Positions 1 through 7,646 of a stretch of 14,845 nucleotides of DNA are shown one piece after another; the stretch's first letter is position 1; the number at the start of each line of letters is the position of its first letter. Below the pieces are notes generated by a model, which saw only the letters and a program-made list of their open reading frames with translations, ran no database searches and was not told where the DNA came from. Source of the stretch: an uncultured Lachnospiraceae bacterium (GTDB lineage Bacteria > Bacillota > Clostridia > Lachnospirales > Lachnospiraceae); the NCBI GenBank assembly GCA_910587295.1, contig CAJULP010000073.1, positions 1-14,845 on the forward strand, written 5' to 3'. The position numbers and the translations under genes were made by a program.

Positions 1-65
1 GAAACAATCCGATTCCCCTCCGCTATCAAAGCGTTTTTGTCCGATTTAAACTTTCTAATATTCAT
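1..65 (-). CDS. 5' end of a divergent gene, possibly a sugar ABC transporter permease (partial)
   Basis: A minus-strand frame starts with ATG at 65-63 and stays open for 21 codons to the window edge. A GAGGTG ribosome site lies 6 bp upstream of the ATG (74-69 read on the minus strand), which supports it as a real start. The peptide begins MNIRKFKSDKNALIAEGNRI. A short basic N-terminus followed by a G-N/D-R-I pattern just before the first membrane helix is seen in LplC/YtcP-type carbohydrate ABC permeases, and genes of that kind commonly sit beside YesM/YesN pairs. The family call rests on about 20 residues and on context, so it is a guess. The existence of a gene here is more secure than its function. 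Confidence 0.4.
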   Translation of the reverse strand, partial: MNIRKFKSDKNALIAEGNRIV

Positions 66-110
66 ACTGTCACCTCAGTATTATTTTACTAAGGGATATC
101 CGAAAAGTAA

Positions 111-1661
111 ATAGAAAATATTTATGTCGCTTACTATAACTCTGCGGAATATATTGATTATAATACGCAGATGATGGAAAAATTCATTTCGCTTGATGCG
201 CCGCTTTTTGCAACGTTCCGGATCATTGCGTTTAATGATAATGCTTATTATACATTAGCGAAGACAGGTGAATCGGCTGATTACATTAAAGAGGCCTGTA
301 AAACATACCCGTGGAAAGAAGAAATTTTAAGGGCGGAAGGGAAAAAAGTAGTATTGTCGCCCCATGTGGATGATTTTGATGAATCGAGAGAACTGGTTTA
401 TTCCGTTGCACGTTCTATTTCTGACGGAAAATACTATTTTGGCTTTATTGAGGTACAGAATCTTTATTCAGGTCTTACAGAGATCTGCCGTTTAAATAAG
501 GCTTCCGGTTCGGTGGCAGTATATTCTCAACAAGGGGAAATCTTATACCCGGCCAACCGGGAAGAGGACCAGGTGATGCTTTTTGACCATATTTTTCAGG
601 GAATTGAAGACAGGGGATTGGGCGAGGGATCTTTTCGGTTGAAAGGGCAGCAGATTTCCTATAAAAAATCTGATTATTCCGGCTGGGTTTCCATTGTATA
701 TTGTCCGGTAATTTCATTTGTTCCTTATGGGATGAATTTAATTCTTTTGACGCTTACCGTTTATGTGGTCATGGCTCTTTTAGCCCTGTTTATGATCGGG
801 CGGACTGCAAGGCGTATGGCGGCACCGCTTATGGAATTAAATCAGGCAATCAGTGAAGTCACGTTGGATAATATGTCTTTTAAGCCTGATATATCAACTT
901 CTATTTCAGAGATTGATAATATTAACCAGTCTTTTCAGCAGATGCTTGAGCATCTTAAGGAAGCCATTACCAGAAGCATCCAGTCGCAGGCGGGAGAGGA
1001 GCGGGCAAATTATCTTGCACTTCAGGCGCAGATGCATCCCCATACTTTGTATAATACATTATCTATGATTGAGTCTGTAAGTTATATGCATGGGGATAAA
1101 GAAGTTTCTGCATTATGCGTCTGCTTATCCCAGATGCTGCGTTATATCTCTGATTATTCAAAAAGGGAATATACGATAGAGGATGAATTGACGCATTTAG
1201 AGCAGTACGCCACACTGGCCAGAAAACGTTATGAAGGGAAGCTGGATATTTTTATTCATGCGGACCGGGAATTATATTCTACTATTGTTCCTAAGTTTAC
1301 GATCCAGCCATTGGTGGAAAATGCCGTAAAGCATAGCTTTGCTGTCCGCATTGCCCCCTTATCTATCCGGGTAGAGTTAATGACGGTTCCTAAAGGGGGA
1401 TGGAGTCTTGCCGTAACGGATAATGGGCCGGGTTTTACCGGGGATGCTTTAGAAAAAATTCATGTTCAGTTTGAAGAATGTGATAAAAGCCTGGAAAAAC
1501 ATCAGGATGTCATCAATACGAAAATAGGTAATCTGGGTCTTTCCAATATTTATGTACGCTGCCGGATTTTGTATGGAAAACGTTTTAGGATGCTGGTGGG
1601 AAATCAGGAAAACGGTGGAGCTTATATCAAGATAACAGTTATGGGGGATGAAATTGTATGA
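111..1661 (+). CDS. YesM-type sensor histidine kinase, N-terminally truncated
   Basis: This is a membrane sensor kinase expected to phosphorylate the AraC-type regulator that follows. From the first ATG at 171 (496 aa) it shows the rear of a Cache-like extracellular domain (1-180), a membrane helix at about 188-210, a HAMP linker (about 211-265), a His_kinase domain with the phospho-accepting H291 in PHTLYNTL, and a HATPase_c domain with N384 and DNGPGF (417-422). The frame is open from 111, and residues encoded at 111-170 read like more Cache sequence. No ribosome site precedes 171, and a TAA at 108-110 closes the frame. Family members are usually about 570-600 aa with a first helix near residue 10-35. 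That helix and roughly 80-100 residues are missing here, so the product may be non-functional. The usual INPHF motif reads MHPHT, and the last glycine box reads NLGL. It overlaps the next gene by 4 bp (ATGA). Confidence 0.8.
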   Translation: MENIYVAYYNSAEYIDYNTQMMEKFISLDAPLFATFRIIAFNDNAYYTLAKTGESADYIKEACKTYPWKEEILRAEGKKVVLSPHVDDFDESRELVYSVARSISDGKYYFGFIEVQNLYSGLTEICRLNKASGSVAVYSQQGEILYPANREEDQVMLFDHIFQGIEDRGLGEGSFRLKGQQISYKKSDYSGWVSIVYCPVISFVPYGMNLILLTLTVYVVMALLALFMIGRTARRMAAPLMELNQAISEVTLDNMSFKPDISTSISEIDNINQSFQQMLEHLKEAITRSIQSQAGEERANYLALQAQMHPHTLYNTLSMIESVSYMHGDKEVSALCVCLSQMLRYISDYSKREYTIEDELTHLEQYATLARKRYEGKLDIFIHADRELYSTIVPKFTIQPLVENAVKHSFAVRIAPLSIRVELMTVPKGGWSLAVTDNGPGFTGDALEKIHVQFEECDKSLEKHQDVINTKIGNLGLSNIYVRCRILYGKRFRMLVGNQENGGAYIKITVMGDEIV

Positions 1662-3151
1662 CAAGTATTTATCTTGTAGAGGATGAAGTATATGCCATGA
1701 TGGCGTTAAAGCAAAAGATTATGGATCTGCAGGGAGAGTATGTGATTGTTGGAGCTGCCGATAACGGAGCTGCGGCATTAGAACAGATTTTGGATCTTTG
1801 TCCGGATATTGTCCTTACAGATATCAGAATGCCAGATATGGACGGGCTTACATTAATTTCAAAGCTTCAGGAGAAAGGCTGCCAGTCTCTGCCTGTTATT
1901 GTCAGCGGCTATCAGGATTTTGAATATGCGAAACAGGCGGTTAAGCTTGGAGCGGCGGATTATCTTTTAAAACCGGTGAATCCGCCGGAGCTGTACGCCT
2001 GTCTGAAAAAGTGTTGTGAGAAACTTTCTAAACGTTCCAAAAATATTGTGTCTTTTTTGATCGGAGAGGAGAGTTTTTCTTTTGAAACTGCATTCAGAAA
2101 GGATTCTTTTATTTTTCTTTATATAATCACGGCGAATCCTTTAAGCAGTGTGGAAAATATGCTCCATCCCAATGTCCGTTACTTACCGAACGGGGATTTG
2201 GAACGGTTATTCTGTAAATTTTATAAGTATCAGTTTTGCAAATGCTTTGACGGCTTTTTTTCCAATGAGAAAATGATTCTTATATGTGGGGATAAAAAAG
2301 GGAATGCTTTGCTTGCGGGAAATCTTCCGTATTTTGTAAAAGCGCTGGAAGATGAAACAGGGAAATATATTACGGTATATTATATGGGCGCAGAAGGAAT
2401 GTCCATTTCCAACGCTATAAGGGAATGTCGGGTCAATGCGGTCCGCTGCGCACAGTTTGGGAAAAGCACCATACACAATGAGCCTGTTTTACTGCCTGCT
2501 GTTTCAGCAAAGTTAGGAGAGACTGCGGATCTCTATGCTATGATGCTTGGACAGAACCAGACAGATCTGCTTGAATCTCATATAACCCGGTTACTGAAAC
2601 AATGGGAAAAGGAGAGCCATACCTGCAGGGCAGTGACAGAAGATCTGCTATTTGTTATGGACACTTTAAAGCGCAGCCTTTCTTCCAAAAGAATGTTGGA
2701 GTTTAATAATCAATATTATTTAGAGAATGTAATCTCTTTTTCCGGGGATTATGATGAGCTTGCCCGAAATTTTTATCTGTTGCTGCGGGTATTGTTTGCG
2801 GCGGATGAGCCTTTGGCAAGCTCTCCGGAAGAATTGGTGGAAAGTCTGATCGTTTATTTTAAAGAGCATCTTTCGTGCAATGTGACACTTCAGGATTTAG
2901 AGGAAAGGACAGGTGTATCTAAAGTATATATTTGCCGTATTTTTAAAAAGTTTCAAAATACCACACCGATGGATTTTTTTACCCGGCTTAAGATCGCCAG
3001 GGCTAAGGAACTGCTTGCGGATTTCCCGGGCATGTCCTTACGGGAGATAGCTGATTCTTTAGGGTTTAATGATGTATACTATTTCAGTAAAGTGTTTAAG
3101 CGGATCACCGGTGCGCCGCCATCGGAAATGCGTCCGGATGAAAAATCGTGA
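1658..3151 (+). CDS. YesN-type response regulator (REC + AraC DNA-binding domain)
   Basis: This is a cytoplasmic transcription factor of 497 aa, the usual size for the family. The receiver domain occupies about 1-120, with the acidic pair near E8/D9, phospho-acceptor D55 in LTDIRMPDMDG and conserved K105 in YLLKPVN. A poorly conserved middle region (about 125-385) links it to a C-terminal AraC/XylS domain (about 388-495) with two helix-turn-helix units. The second of these contains the typical REIADSLGFNDVYYFSKVFK signature. Its ATG overlaps the stop of the upstream kinase, which indicates translational coupling and a cognate pair. In the family such pairs usually activate sugar transport or polysaccharide-use operons, so the divergent gene at the left edge is a plausible target. 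Unlike its kinase, this regulator looks intact. Confidence 0.93.
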   Translation: MTSIYLVEDEVYAMMALKQKIMDLQGEYVIVGAADNGAAALEQILDLCPDIVLTDIRMPDMDGLTLISKLQEKGCQSLPVIVSGYQDFEYAKQAVKLGAADYLLKPVNPPELYACLKKCCEKLSKRSKNIVSFLIGEESFSFETAFRKDSFIFLYIITANPLSSVENMLHPNVRYLPNGDLERLFCKFYKYQFCKCFDGFFSNEKMILICGDKKGNALLAGNLPYFVKALEDETGKYITVYYMGAEGMSISNAIRECRVNAVRCAQFGKSTIHNEPVLLPAVSAKLGETADLYAMMLGQNQTDLLESHITRLLKQWEKESHTCRAVTEDLLFVMDTLKRSLSSKRMLEFNNQYYLENVISFSGDYDELARNFYLLLRVLFAADEPLASSPEELVESLIVYFKEHLSCNVTLQDLEERTGVSKVYICRIFKKFQNTTPMDFFTRLKIARAKELLADFPGMSLREIADSLGFNDVYYFSKVFKRITGAPPSEMRPDEKS

Positions 3152-3181
3152 GAAGGGGTTTTAAGATAAGTAAATATGTGG

Positions 3182-3216
3182 TAAAATAAAAAAGATGTGA
3201 CAGAAGAAAGGCAGGA
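3182..3216 (+). promoter_or_regulatory. Possible -10 element and ribosome site of asnS
   Basis: In the 70-bp gap before asnS a TAAAAT (3182-3187) could serve as a -10 box. The best -35 at 17-bp spacing (TTTTAA, 3159-3164) is weak. AGGA at 3213-3216 lies 5 bp before the ATG. No terminator separates the YesN-type gene from asnS, so read-through is also possible. The leader is too short for a T-box, which often controls tRNA synthetase genes in Firmicutes. Confidence 0.4.
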
Positions 3217-3221
3217 TTGAC

Positions 3222-4613
3222 ATGGAGCTGACAAACATAAAAGACATATTCAGGGAAAAAGAAAAATATGCTGATTTAGAAGTAACGATAGGCGGCTGGG
3301 TAAGGAGCAACAGAGATTCTAAAACCTTTGGCTTTCTTGTGGTAAATGACGGGAGCTTTTTTGAACCGCTTCAGGTGGTGTATTCCGATACGCTGGCGGA
3401 TTTCGAAGAGATTTCAAAGATAGGCGTAGGCGCTGCCGTTATCGTGACAGGAAAGATCGTCTTGACGCCGGGGGCTAAGCAGCCTTTTGAGATGCAGGCA
3501 GGCAGGGTAGTGGTGGAAGGGATCTCTCCTTCCGATTATCCTTTACAGAAAAAGCGCCACAGTTTTGAATACTTGAGGACGATTTCACACCTGCGGGCAC
3601 GGACGAACACCTTCCAGGCGGTGTTCCGGGTACGTTCTTTGGCGGCCTTTGCAATCCACCAGTTTTTCCAGGAAAGAGGCTTTGTCTATGTGCATACGCC
3701 GATCATTACGGGGAGCGACTGCGAAGGAGCCGGGGAAATGTTCCAGGTGACCACCATGGATCTTGGCCAGGTACCTAAGACACAAGAGGGGGCGGTAGAC
3801 TATAGCCAGGACTTTTTCGGGAAACCTACCAACCTGACGGTAAGCGGACAGTTAGACGCGGAGACCTATGCGTTTGCGTTCAGGAATGTTTATACCTTTG
3901 GGCCTACCTTCCGGGCGGAAAATTCCAATACCACACGCCATGCGGCGGAATTTTGGATGATCGAGCCGGAAATGTGTTTTGCGGATCTTAAGGATGATAT
4001 GGCGCTTGCGGAGAGTATGTTGAAATATGTGATCCGCTACGTACTGGAAAACGCGCCGGAGGAAATGGCATTTTTCAATCAGTTTGTGGATAAGGGGCTT
4101 TTGGAGCGTTTGCAGCATGTTCTTTCTTCTGAGTTTGGGCATGTGACTTATACCGAGGCTGTCGAGATATTGGAAAAGCACAATGATGAATTTGAATATA
4201 AGGTGCACTGGGGATGTGACCTGCAGACGGAGCATGAAAGGTATCTGACGGAAGTAGAGTTTAAAAAGCCTGTATTTGTAACGGATTATCCGAAAGAGAT
4301 CAAGGCATTTTATATGAAATTGAACGAAGATCAAAAGACGGTAGCGGCCATGGATTGTCTGGTTCCCGGAATTGGGGAGATCATTGGCGGCAGCCAGAGG
4401 GAAGATAAGCTGGAGCTTTTAGAGCAGCGTATTTCGGAGCTTCAATTAAATAAAGAAGATTATGATTTTTATCTTGATCTGCGGCGTTACGGTTCTGCGC
4501 GCCATGCAGGGTTCGGCCTGGGATTTGAGAGGTGCGTTATGTACCTGACCGGGATGGGGAATATCAGGGATGTGGTTCCGTTTCCAAGGACCGTGAAAAA
4601 CTGCGAACTGTAA
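3222..4613 (+). CDS. asnS: Asparaginyl-tRNA synthetase (AsnRS)
   Basis: This cytoplasmic class IIb synthetase joins asparagine to tRNA-Asn using ATP. At 463 aa it matches the family length closely. An N-terminal OB-fold anticodon-binding domain (about 1-105, with VTIGGWVRSNRDSKTFGF) precedes the class II catalytic core. Visible core landmarks are the motif 1 region ending in TPIITGSDCEGAGEMF, motif 2 with FRAE at 230-233 followed by NSNTTRHAAEF, and motif 3 GFGLGFER at 430-437 with the ATP-binding arginine R437. The sequence is that of AsnRS rather than AspRS: SDCEGAGEMF and the C-terminal GMGNIRDVVPFPR are characteristic. It is a housekeeping gene lying between two signalling clusters, with its own strong terminator downstream. 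An AGGA ribosome site 5 bp upstream supports the start. Confidence 0.97.
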   Translation: MELTNIKDIFREKEKYADLEVTIGGWVRSNRDSKTFGFLVVNDGSFFEPLQVVYSDTLADFEEISKIGVGAAVIVTGKIVLTPGAKQPFEMQAGRVVVEGISPSDYPLQKKRHSFEYLRTISHLRARTNTFQAVFRVRSLAAFAIHQFFQERGFVYVHTPIITGSDCEGAGEMFQVTTMDLGQVPKTQEGAVDYSQDFFGKPTNLTVSGQLDAETYAFAFRNVYTFGPTFRAENSNTTRHAAEFWMIEPEMCFADLKDDMALAESMLKYVIRYVLENAPEEMAFFNQFVDKGLLERLQHVLSSEFGHVTYTEAVEILEKHNDEFEYKVHWGCDLQTEHERYLTEVEFKKPVFVTDYPKEIKAFYMKLNEDQKTVAAMDCLVPGIGEIIGGSQREDKLELLEQRISELQLNKEDYDFYLDLRRYGSARHAGFGLGFERCVMYLTGMGNIRDVVPFPRTVKNCEL

Positions 4614-4620
4614 GTGAATA

Positions 4621-4661
4621 AAAACTGCCGATTACTGTTTGATCTAATCGGCAGTTTTTTT
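4621..4661 (+). terminator. Rho-independent terminator of asnS
   Basis: A perfect 14-bp inverted repeat (4621-4634 paired with 4645-4658, core ACTGCCGATTA) encloses a 10-base loop. It runs into seven T residues at 4655-4661. It begins 7 bp after the asnS stop codon. Confidence 0.93.
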
Positions 4662-4675
4662 ACCTTATAGGAAAT

Positions 4676-4745
4676 TCCGTCGCCAGACGGACATAAATTG
4701 ACGAAGAACCGAAGGTTCTTCATGAAGTGGCGAAGCCACTTTTTT
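4676..4745 (+). promoter_or_regulatory. Three tandem hairpins, the last terminator-like, before the BvgS-like kinase
   Basis: Three perfect small stems follow each other. TCCGTC/GACGGA (4676-4681 with 4686-4691) has a GCCA loop. GAAGAACC/GGTTCTTC (4703-4710 with 4714-4721) has a GAA loop. AAGTGGC/GCCACTT (4725-4731 with 4735-4741) also has a GAA loop and continues into a run of six T residues (4740-4745). The third stem could terminate transcription only 25 bp before the next start codon. The block could be a leader attenuator, a second terminator behind asnS or a copy of a genome-wide palindromic repeat. The sequence alone does not decide. Confidence 0.6.
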
Positions 4746-4770
4746 ACAATGGGGATGTGGGAGGAAGTGC

Positions 4771-7566
4771 ATGAAAGGGATAGACCGAAAAAGATTTATG
4801 CGCCGGGGATGGATATTGCTGTTGATCATCGTGTTTTTGACGGTACTTTTTCCGGTTTCTGTAAGCGCAAAGGACGCACGTACTGTAAGGGTGGCTTTTT
4901 TCCCCATGGAGGGGTTTCATGTCTACTCGGAGGAAGAGGGATATGGCGGCATGGATGTGTCATACTTAGAAACGTTGTGCGGCTATACCGGATGGGAGAT
5001 TGAGTATGTGGATTGTGAAAGCTGGGATGATGCCCTCACAAAGCTGGAGGCAGGGGAAGTGGACCTGGTAGGTTCAGCCCAATATTCAAAAGAGCGTGAA
5101 ATGTTTTTTGACTATGCGGCTTTAGCCAGCGGCTATACCTTTGGATGCTTGTTTGTAGAAAAAGACAGCTCCCTGGCATTTGAAGATTTCGACAGCATGA
5201 AGGATAAAAAATTCGGGGTGGTAGGAAGTTATATCAGGAAGGAAGATTTCTTAAGTTATCTACACCGGAATGGGATCACGGATCCAAAGATCCAGGAATA
5301 TGACACGACCCAGGAAATGCAAAGAGCCCTTGAAAAGGGGCAGGTGGATGTGGCAGCCCATACGCTGACAGAGGTGAAAAGCGGACAATGCCTGGTAGGA
5401 AAATTTGCATATGCACCTTATTTTTACATAACCTGGAAGGGGAATGATCTGCTTCTTGATGAGCTGAATCAAGGGATTGAGGAGCTGACCATGGATTATC
5501 CTACCCTGGAAGAGGAGCTTATGAACCGGTATTATGGGGAACGCCGGGAAAATTTCAGGGCTGAGGAGATCAGGCTTATCGGCCGGGGCGAACCGGTAAA
5601 GGTAGGGTTTTATCAGGATACAAAACCGCTGGCTTATGTGAATGCGGCGGGGGAATATGACGGCATCTATATCCAGATTCTAAATACGGCGTCAGAAAGA
5701 AGCGGTCTTGAGATAGAGTTATATCCCATAGACAGAGGCCAGCCGTGGAAGGAACTGCTTTTTAACGGTGAGATAGATTTTTATGTGGGCGCTAATAATC
5801 TAGAGCTTTCACGGGATGAAAAAGTTGTTCTTACCAATCCTTTTATGACATATAACGCAGTCATCGTGTCAAGAAACGACTATGTCCTTTCTGATATAGA
5901 GGATATGAGGATTGCATTGACAAACGGACGCAGTTATTGGGCGGATGACATGGAAAAGGAGCAGGTGATCTACTGCAACAGCGCCAAGGACTGCCTTCAG
6001 ATACTGAAGGACGGAGGAGCGGATATCACGATACTCAATACCGTTGAATTCAATTACCAGTCTAAAAATGAGCGGTTTTCAGATTTAATAGAATGGGAAA
6101 ACTACCGATATCAGTCGGGAACTACCCTGGCAGCTTTAAAGGGAACGGATCCGGTCTTGATCGACGTTATCAATAAAGCGCTGCGTCTGGTTTCGGTGTC
6201 GGAAAAAGAAGATATTATCGACCAGTATATGAATATCCCGTATGACAGTTTTGATTGGCAGGATTATCTATATCAGGCGAGAAACGCAATTGTCATTTTT
6301 GGCATGGTACTGGTTTTATTGCTTTTGTTTGGCTGTGTGGTCTCTTATATGCGGAAAAAATCCTATTCCATGTTGGAAAAAAAGAATGAGGAACTGCAGA
6401 CCGCTATGTGGGAGGCAAGAAGGGCAAATCAGGCTAAAACGGAATTTCTTTCTCATATGTCTCATGATATTCGTACTCCCATAAATGGGATCATGGGCAT
6501 GCTCACCATTGCGGAAAGTAATCCGGAGGATTTAGACAGGCAGTCGGACTGCCGCAAGAAAATACGTTTGTCGGCTCAGCATCTGCTGTCTTTGATCAAT
6601 GATGTGCTGGACATCAGTAAATTGGAAAGCGGAAATGTGGAATTCATCAAGGAAGAGTTTGACCTAAAGGAGCTGCTGCATAACTGCATGGCGATCGTTG
6701 GAGGCCAGGCGCTGGAGCGGGAAATTAAGCTTTTAGCGGATTTTGAGGAGCCTGACCTGTTGCCGCATCAGTATTTTTTAGGAAGCCCTTTGCATTTGAA
6801 ACAGATTTTGATCAATATTGTTGGGAATGCCGTCAAATATAATAAACCAATGGGCAGTGTCACTTTTAAATGCCGTGAGATTTCGGCGGATGACGGGATC
6901 GCAAGGATCTGTTTTGAAATTTCCGATACCGGGATTGGGATGAGCAAGGAGTATATAGACCATATTTTTGAGCCATTTACCCAGGAAAAGGGCGGCGCAA
7001 GGACAAATTACCAGGGAAGCGGTCTTGGGATGACTATAACGAAAAGACTGATTGACAAGATGGGCGGATCCATTCAGATTCAAAGCGAGCAGGGCACCGG
7101 CAGTACGTTTCTTGTGGAACTGCCCTTAGAGATTGCAAATGATTTAAGAGAGCAGGTAGAAGAAGACGCAGGAAATGTGGATGTGACAGGGAAGCGGGTG
7201 CTTCTTGTGGAAGACAATGAGATCAATCAGGAAATTGCGCAGTATATATTAGAAGAAAAAGGTTTGGAAGTCACCATTGCTGAAAATGGGAAGGAAGCAG
7301 TGGAGCTGTTTTTGGAATCAGAACCGTATACGTATCAGATTATTTTTATGGATGTGATGATGCCTGTCATGGACGGCTATGAGGCAACAAGGACCATCCG
7401 TGCCCTCAACAGGCCGGACGGGGGCACGGTTCCGATTATTGCCATGACGGCAAATGCGTTTGCAGAAGATGTGAAGGCAGCAAAGGAAGCGGGTATGAAT
7501 GAACATATCCCGAAACCCTTAGAGCCGGAGGTCATTAACCATGTACTTGCCTGCCTGCTCGGATAG
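4771..7566 (+). CDS. BvgS-like hybrid sensor kinase with two solute-binding sensor domains
   Basis: This is a membrane hybrid histidine kinase of 931 aa. The order is a signal peptide or N-terminal anchor (about 1-33, ending VSVSA), two tandem SBP_bac_3-type domains (about 38-250 and 268-490), a membrane helix (506-527), a coiled linker, HisKA with H565 in SHMSHDIRTP, HATPase_c with N686, DTGIGM (719-724) and GSGLGM (749-754), and a receiver domain with D815, phospho-acceptor D861 and K915. Both sensor domains keep an arginine (R109, R348) where amino-acid-binding members contact the ligand carboxylate, which suggests an amino acid or similar ligand; this is inference. There is no HPt domain, so phosphate must pass to another protein. 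GGGAGG at 4759-4764 precedes the ATG by 6 bp. It is separated from asnS by a terminator and from the next kinase by a promoter, so it may form its own transcription unit. Confidence 0.93.
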   Translation: MKGIDRKRFMRRGWILLLIIVFLTVLFPVSVSAKDARTVRVAFFPMEGFHVYSEEEGYGGMDVSYLETLCGYTGWEIEYVDCESWDDALTKLEAGEVDLVGSAQYSKEREMFFDYAALASGYTFGCLFVEKDSSLAFEDFDSMKDKKFGVVGSYIRKEDFLSYLHRNGITDPKIQEYDTTQEMQRALEKGQVDVAAHTLTEVKSGQCLVGKFAYAPYFYITWKGNDLLLDELNQGIEELTMDYPTLEEELMNRYYGERRENFRAEEIRLIGRGEPVKVGFYQDTKPLAYVNAAGEYDGIYIQILNTASERSGLEIELYPIDRGQPWKELLFNGEIDFYVGANNLELSRDEKVVLTNPFMTYNAVIVSRNDYVLSDIEDMRIALTNGRSYWADDMEKEQVIYCNSAKDCLQILKDGGADITILNTVEFNYQSKNERFSDLIEWENYRYQSGTTLAALKGTDPVLIDVINKALRLVSVSEKEDIIDQYMNIPYDSFDWQDYLYQARNAIVIFGMVLVLLLLFGCVVSYMRKKSYSMLEKKNEELQTAMWEARRANQAKTEFLSHMSHDIRTPINGIMGMLTIAESNPEDLDRQSDCRKKIRLSAQHLLSLINDVLDISKLESGNVEFIKEEFDLKELLHNCMAIVGGQALEREIKLLADFEEPDLLPHQYFLGSPLHLKQILINIVGNAVKYNKPMGSVTFKCREISADDGIARICFEISDTGIGMSKEYIDHIFEPFTQEKGGARTNYQGSGLGMTITKRLIDKMGGSIQIQSEQGTGSTFLVELPLEIANDLREQVEEDAGNVDVTGKRVLLVEDNEINQEIAQYILEEKGLEVTIAENGKEAVELFLESEPYTYQIIFMDVMMPVMDGYEATRTIRALNRPDGGTVPIIAMTANAFAEDVKAAKEAGMNEHIPKPLEPEVINHVLACLLG

Positions 7567-7575
7567 GTGGTTTGG

Positions 7576-7604
7576 TTGACGGTAGGTGCTTTTCGTGGTA
7601 AGAT
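7576..7604 (+). promoter_or_regulatory. Sigma-A promoter of the hybrid kinase-hydrolase-LytTR operon
   Basis: TTGACG (7576-7581) and TAAGAT (7599-7604) are separated by exactly 17 bp. This is a close match to the vegetative consensus and the best promoter in the window. It lies 42 bp before the start of the 1135-aa kinase gene, whose AAGGAGG ribosome site is at 7631-7637. No terminator was seen between it and the preceding kinase gene. Confidence 0.75.
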
Positions 7605-7646
7605 AAATCGTATATTTTAGGGCTATGGCCAAGGAGGAAGGGTCGG

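Noticed and set aside
1..114. Open + strand frame from the window edge to 114 as a possible frameshifted front of the YesM kinase
   Set aside because: The translation shows no recognisable kinase or Cache sequence, while the opposite strand has an ATG with a good ribosome site over the same bases.
159..164. Perfect TATAAT on the + strand
   Set aside because: It lies inside the open Cache-coding frame and only 7 bp before the ATG at 171, leaving no room for a leader or ribosome site. No matching -35 box was found.
3152..3221. T-box riboswitch before asnS
   Set aside because: The gap is only 70 bp with no stem I, no T-box core sequence and no terminator, so there is no room for one.
3852..4334. 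160-codon minus-strand open frame
   Set aside because: It lies entirely antisense to the unmistakable asnS gene, has no ribosome site and its translation is arginine/histidine-rich shadow sequence.
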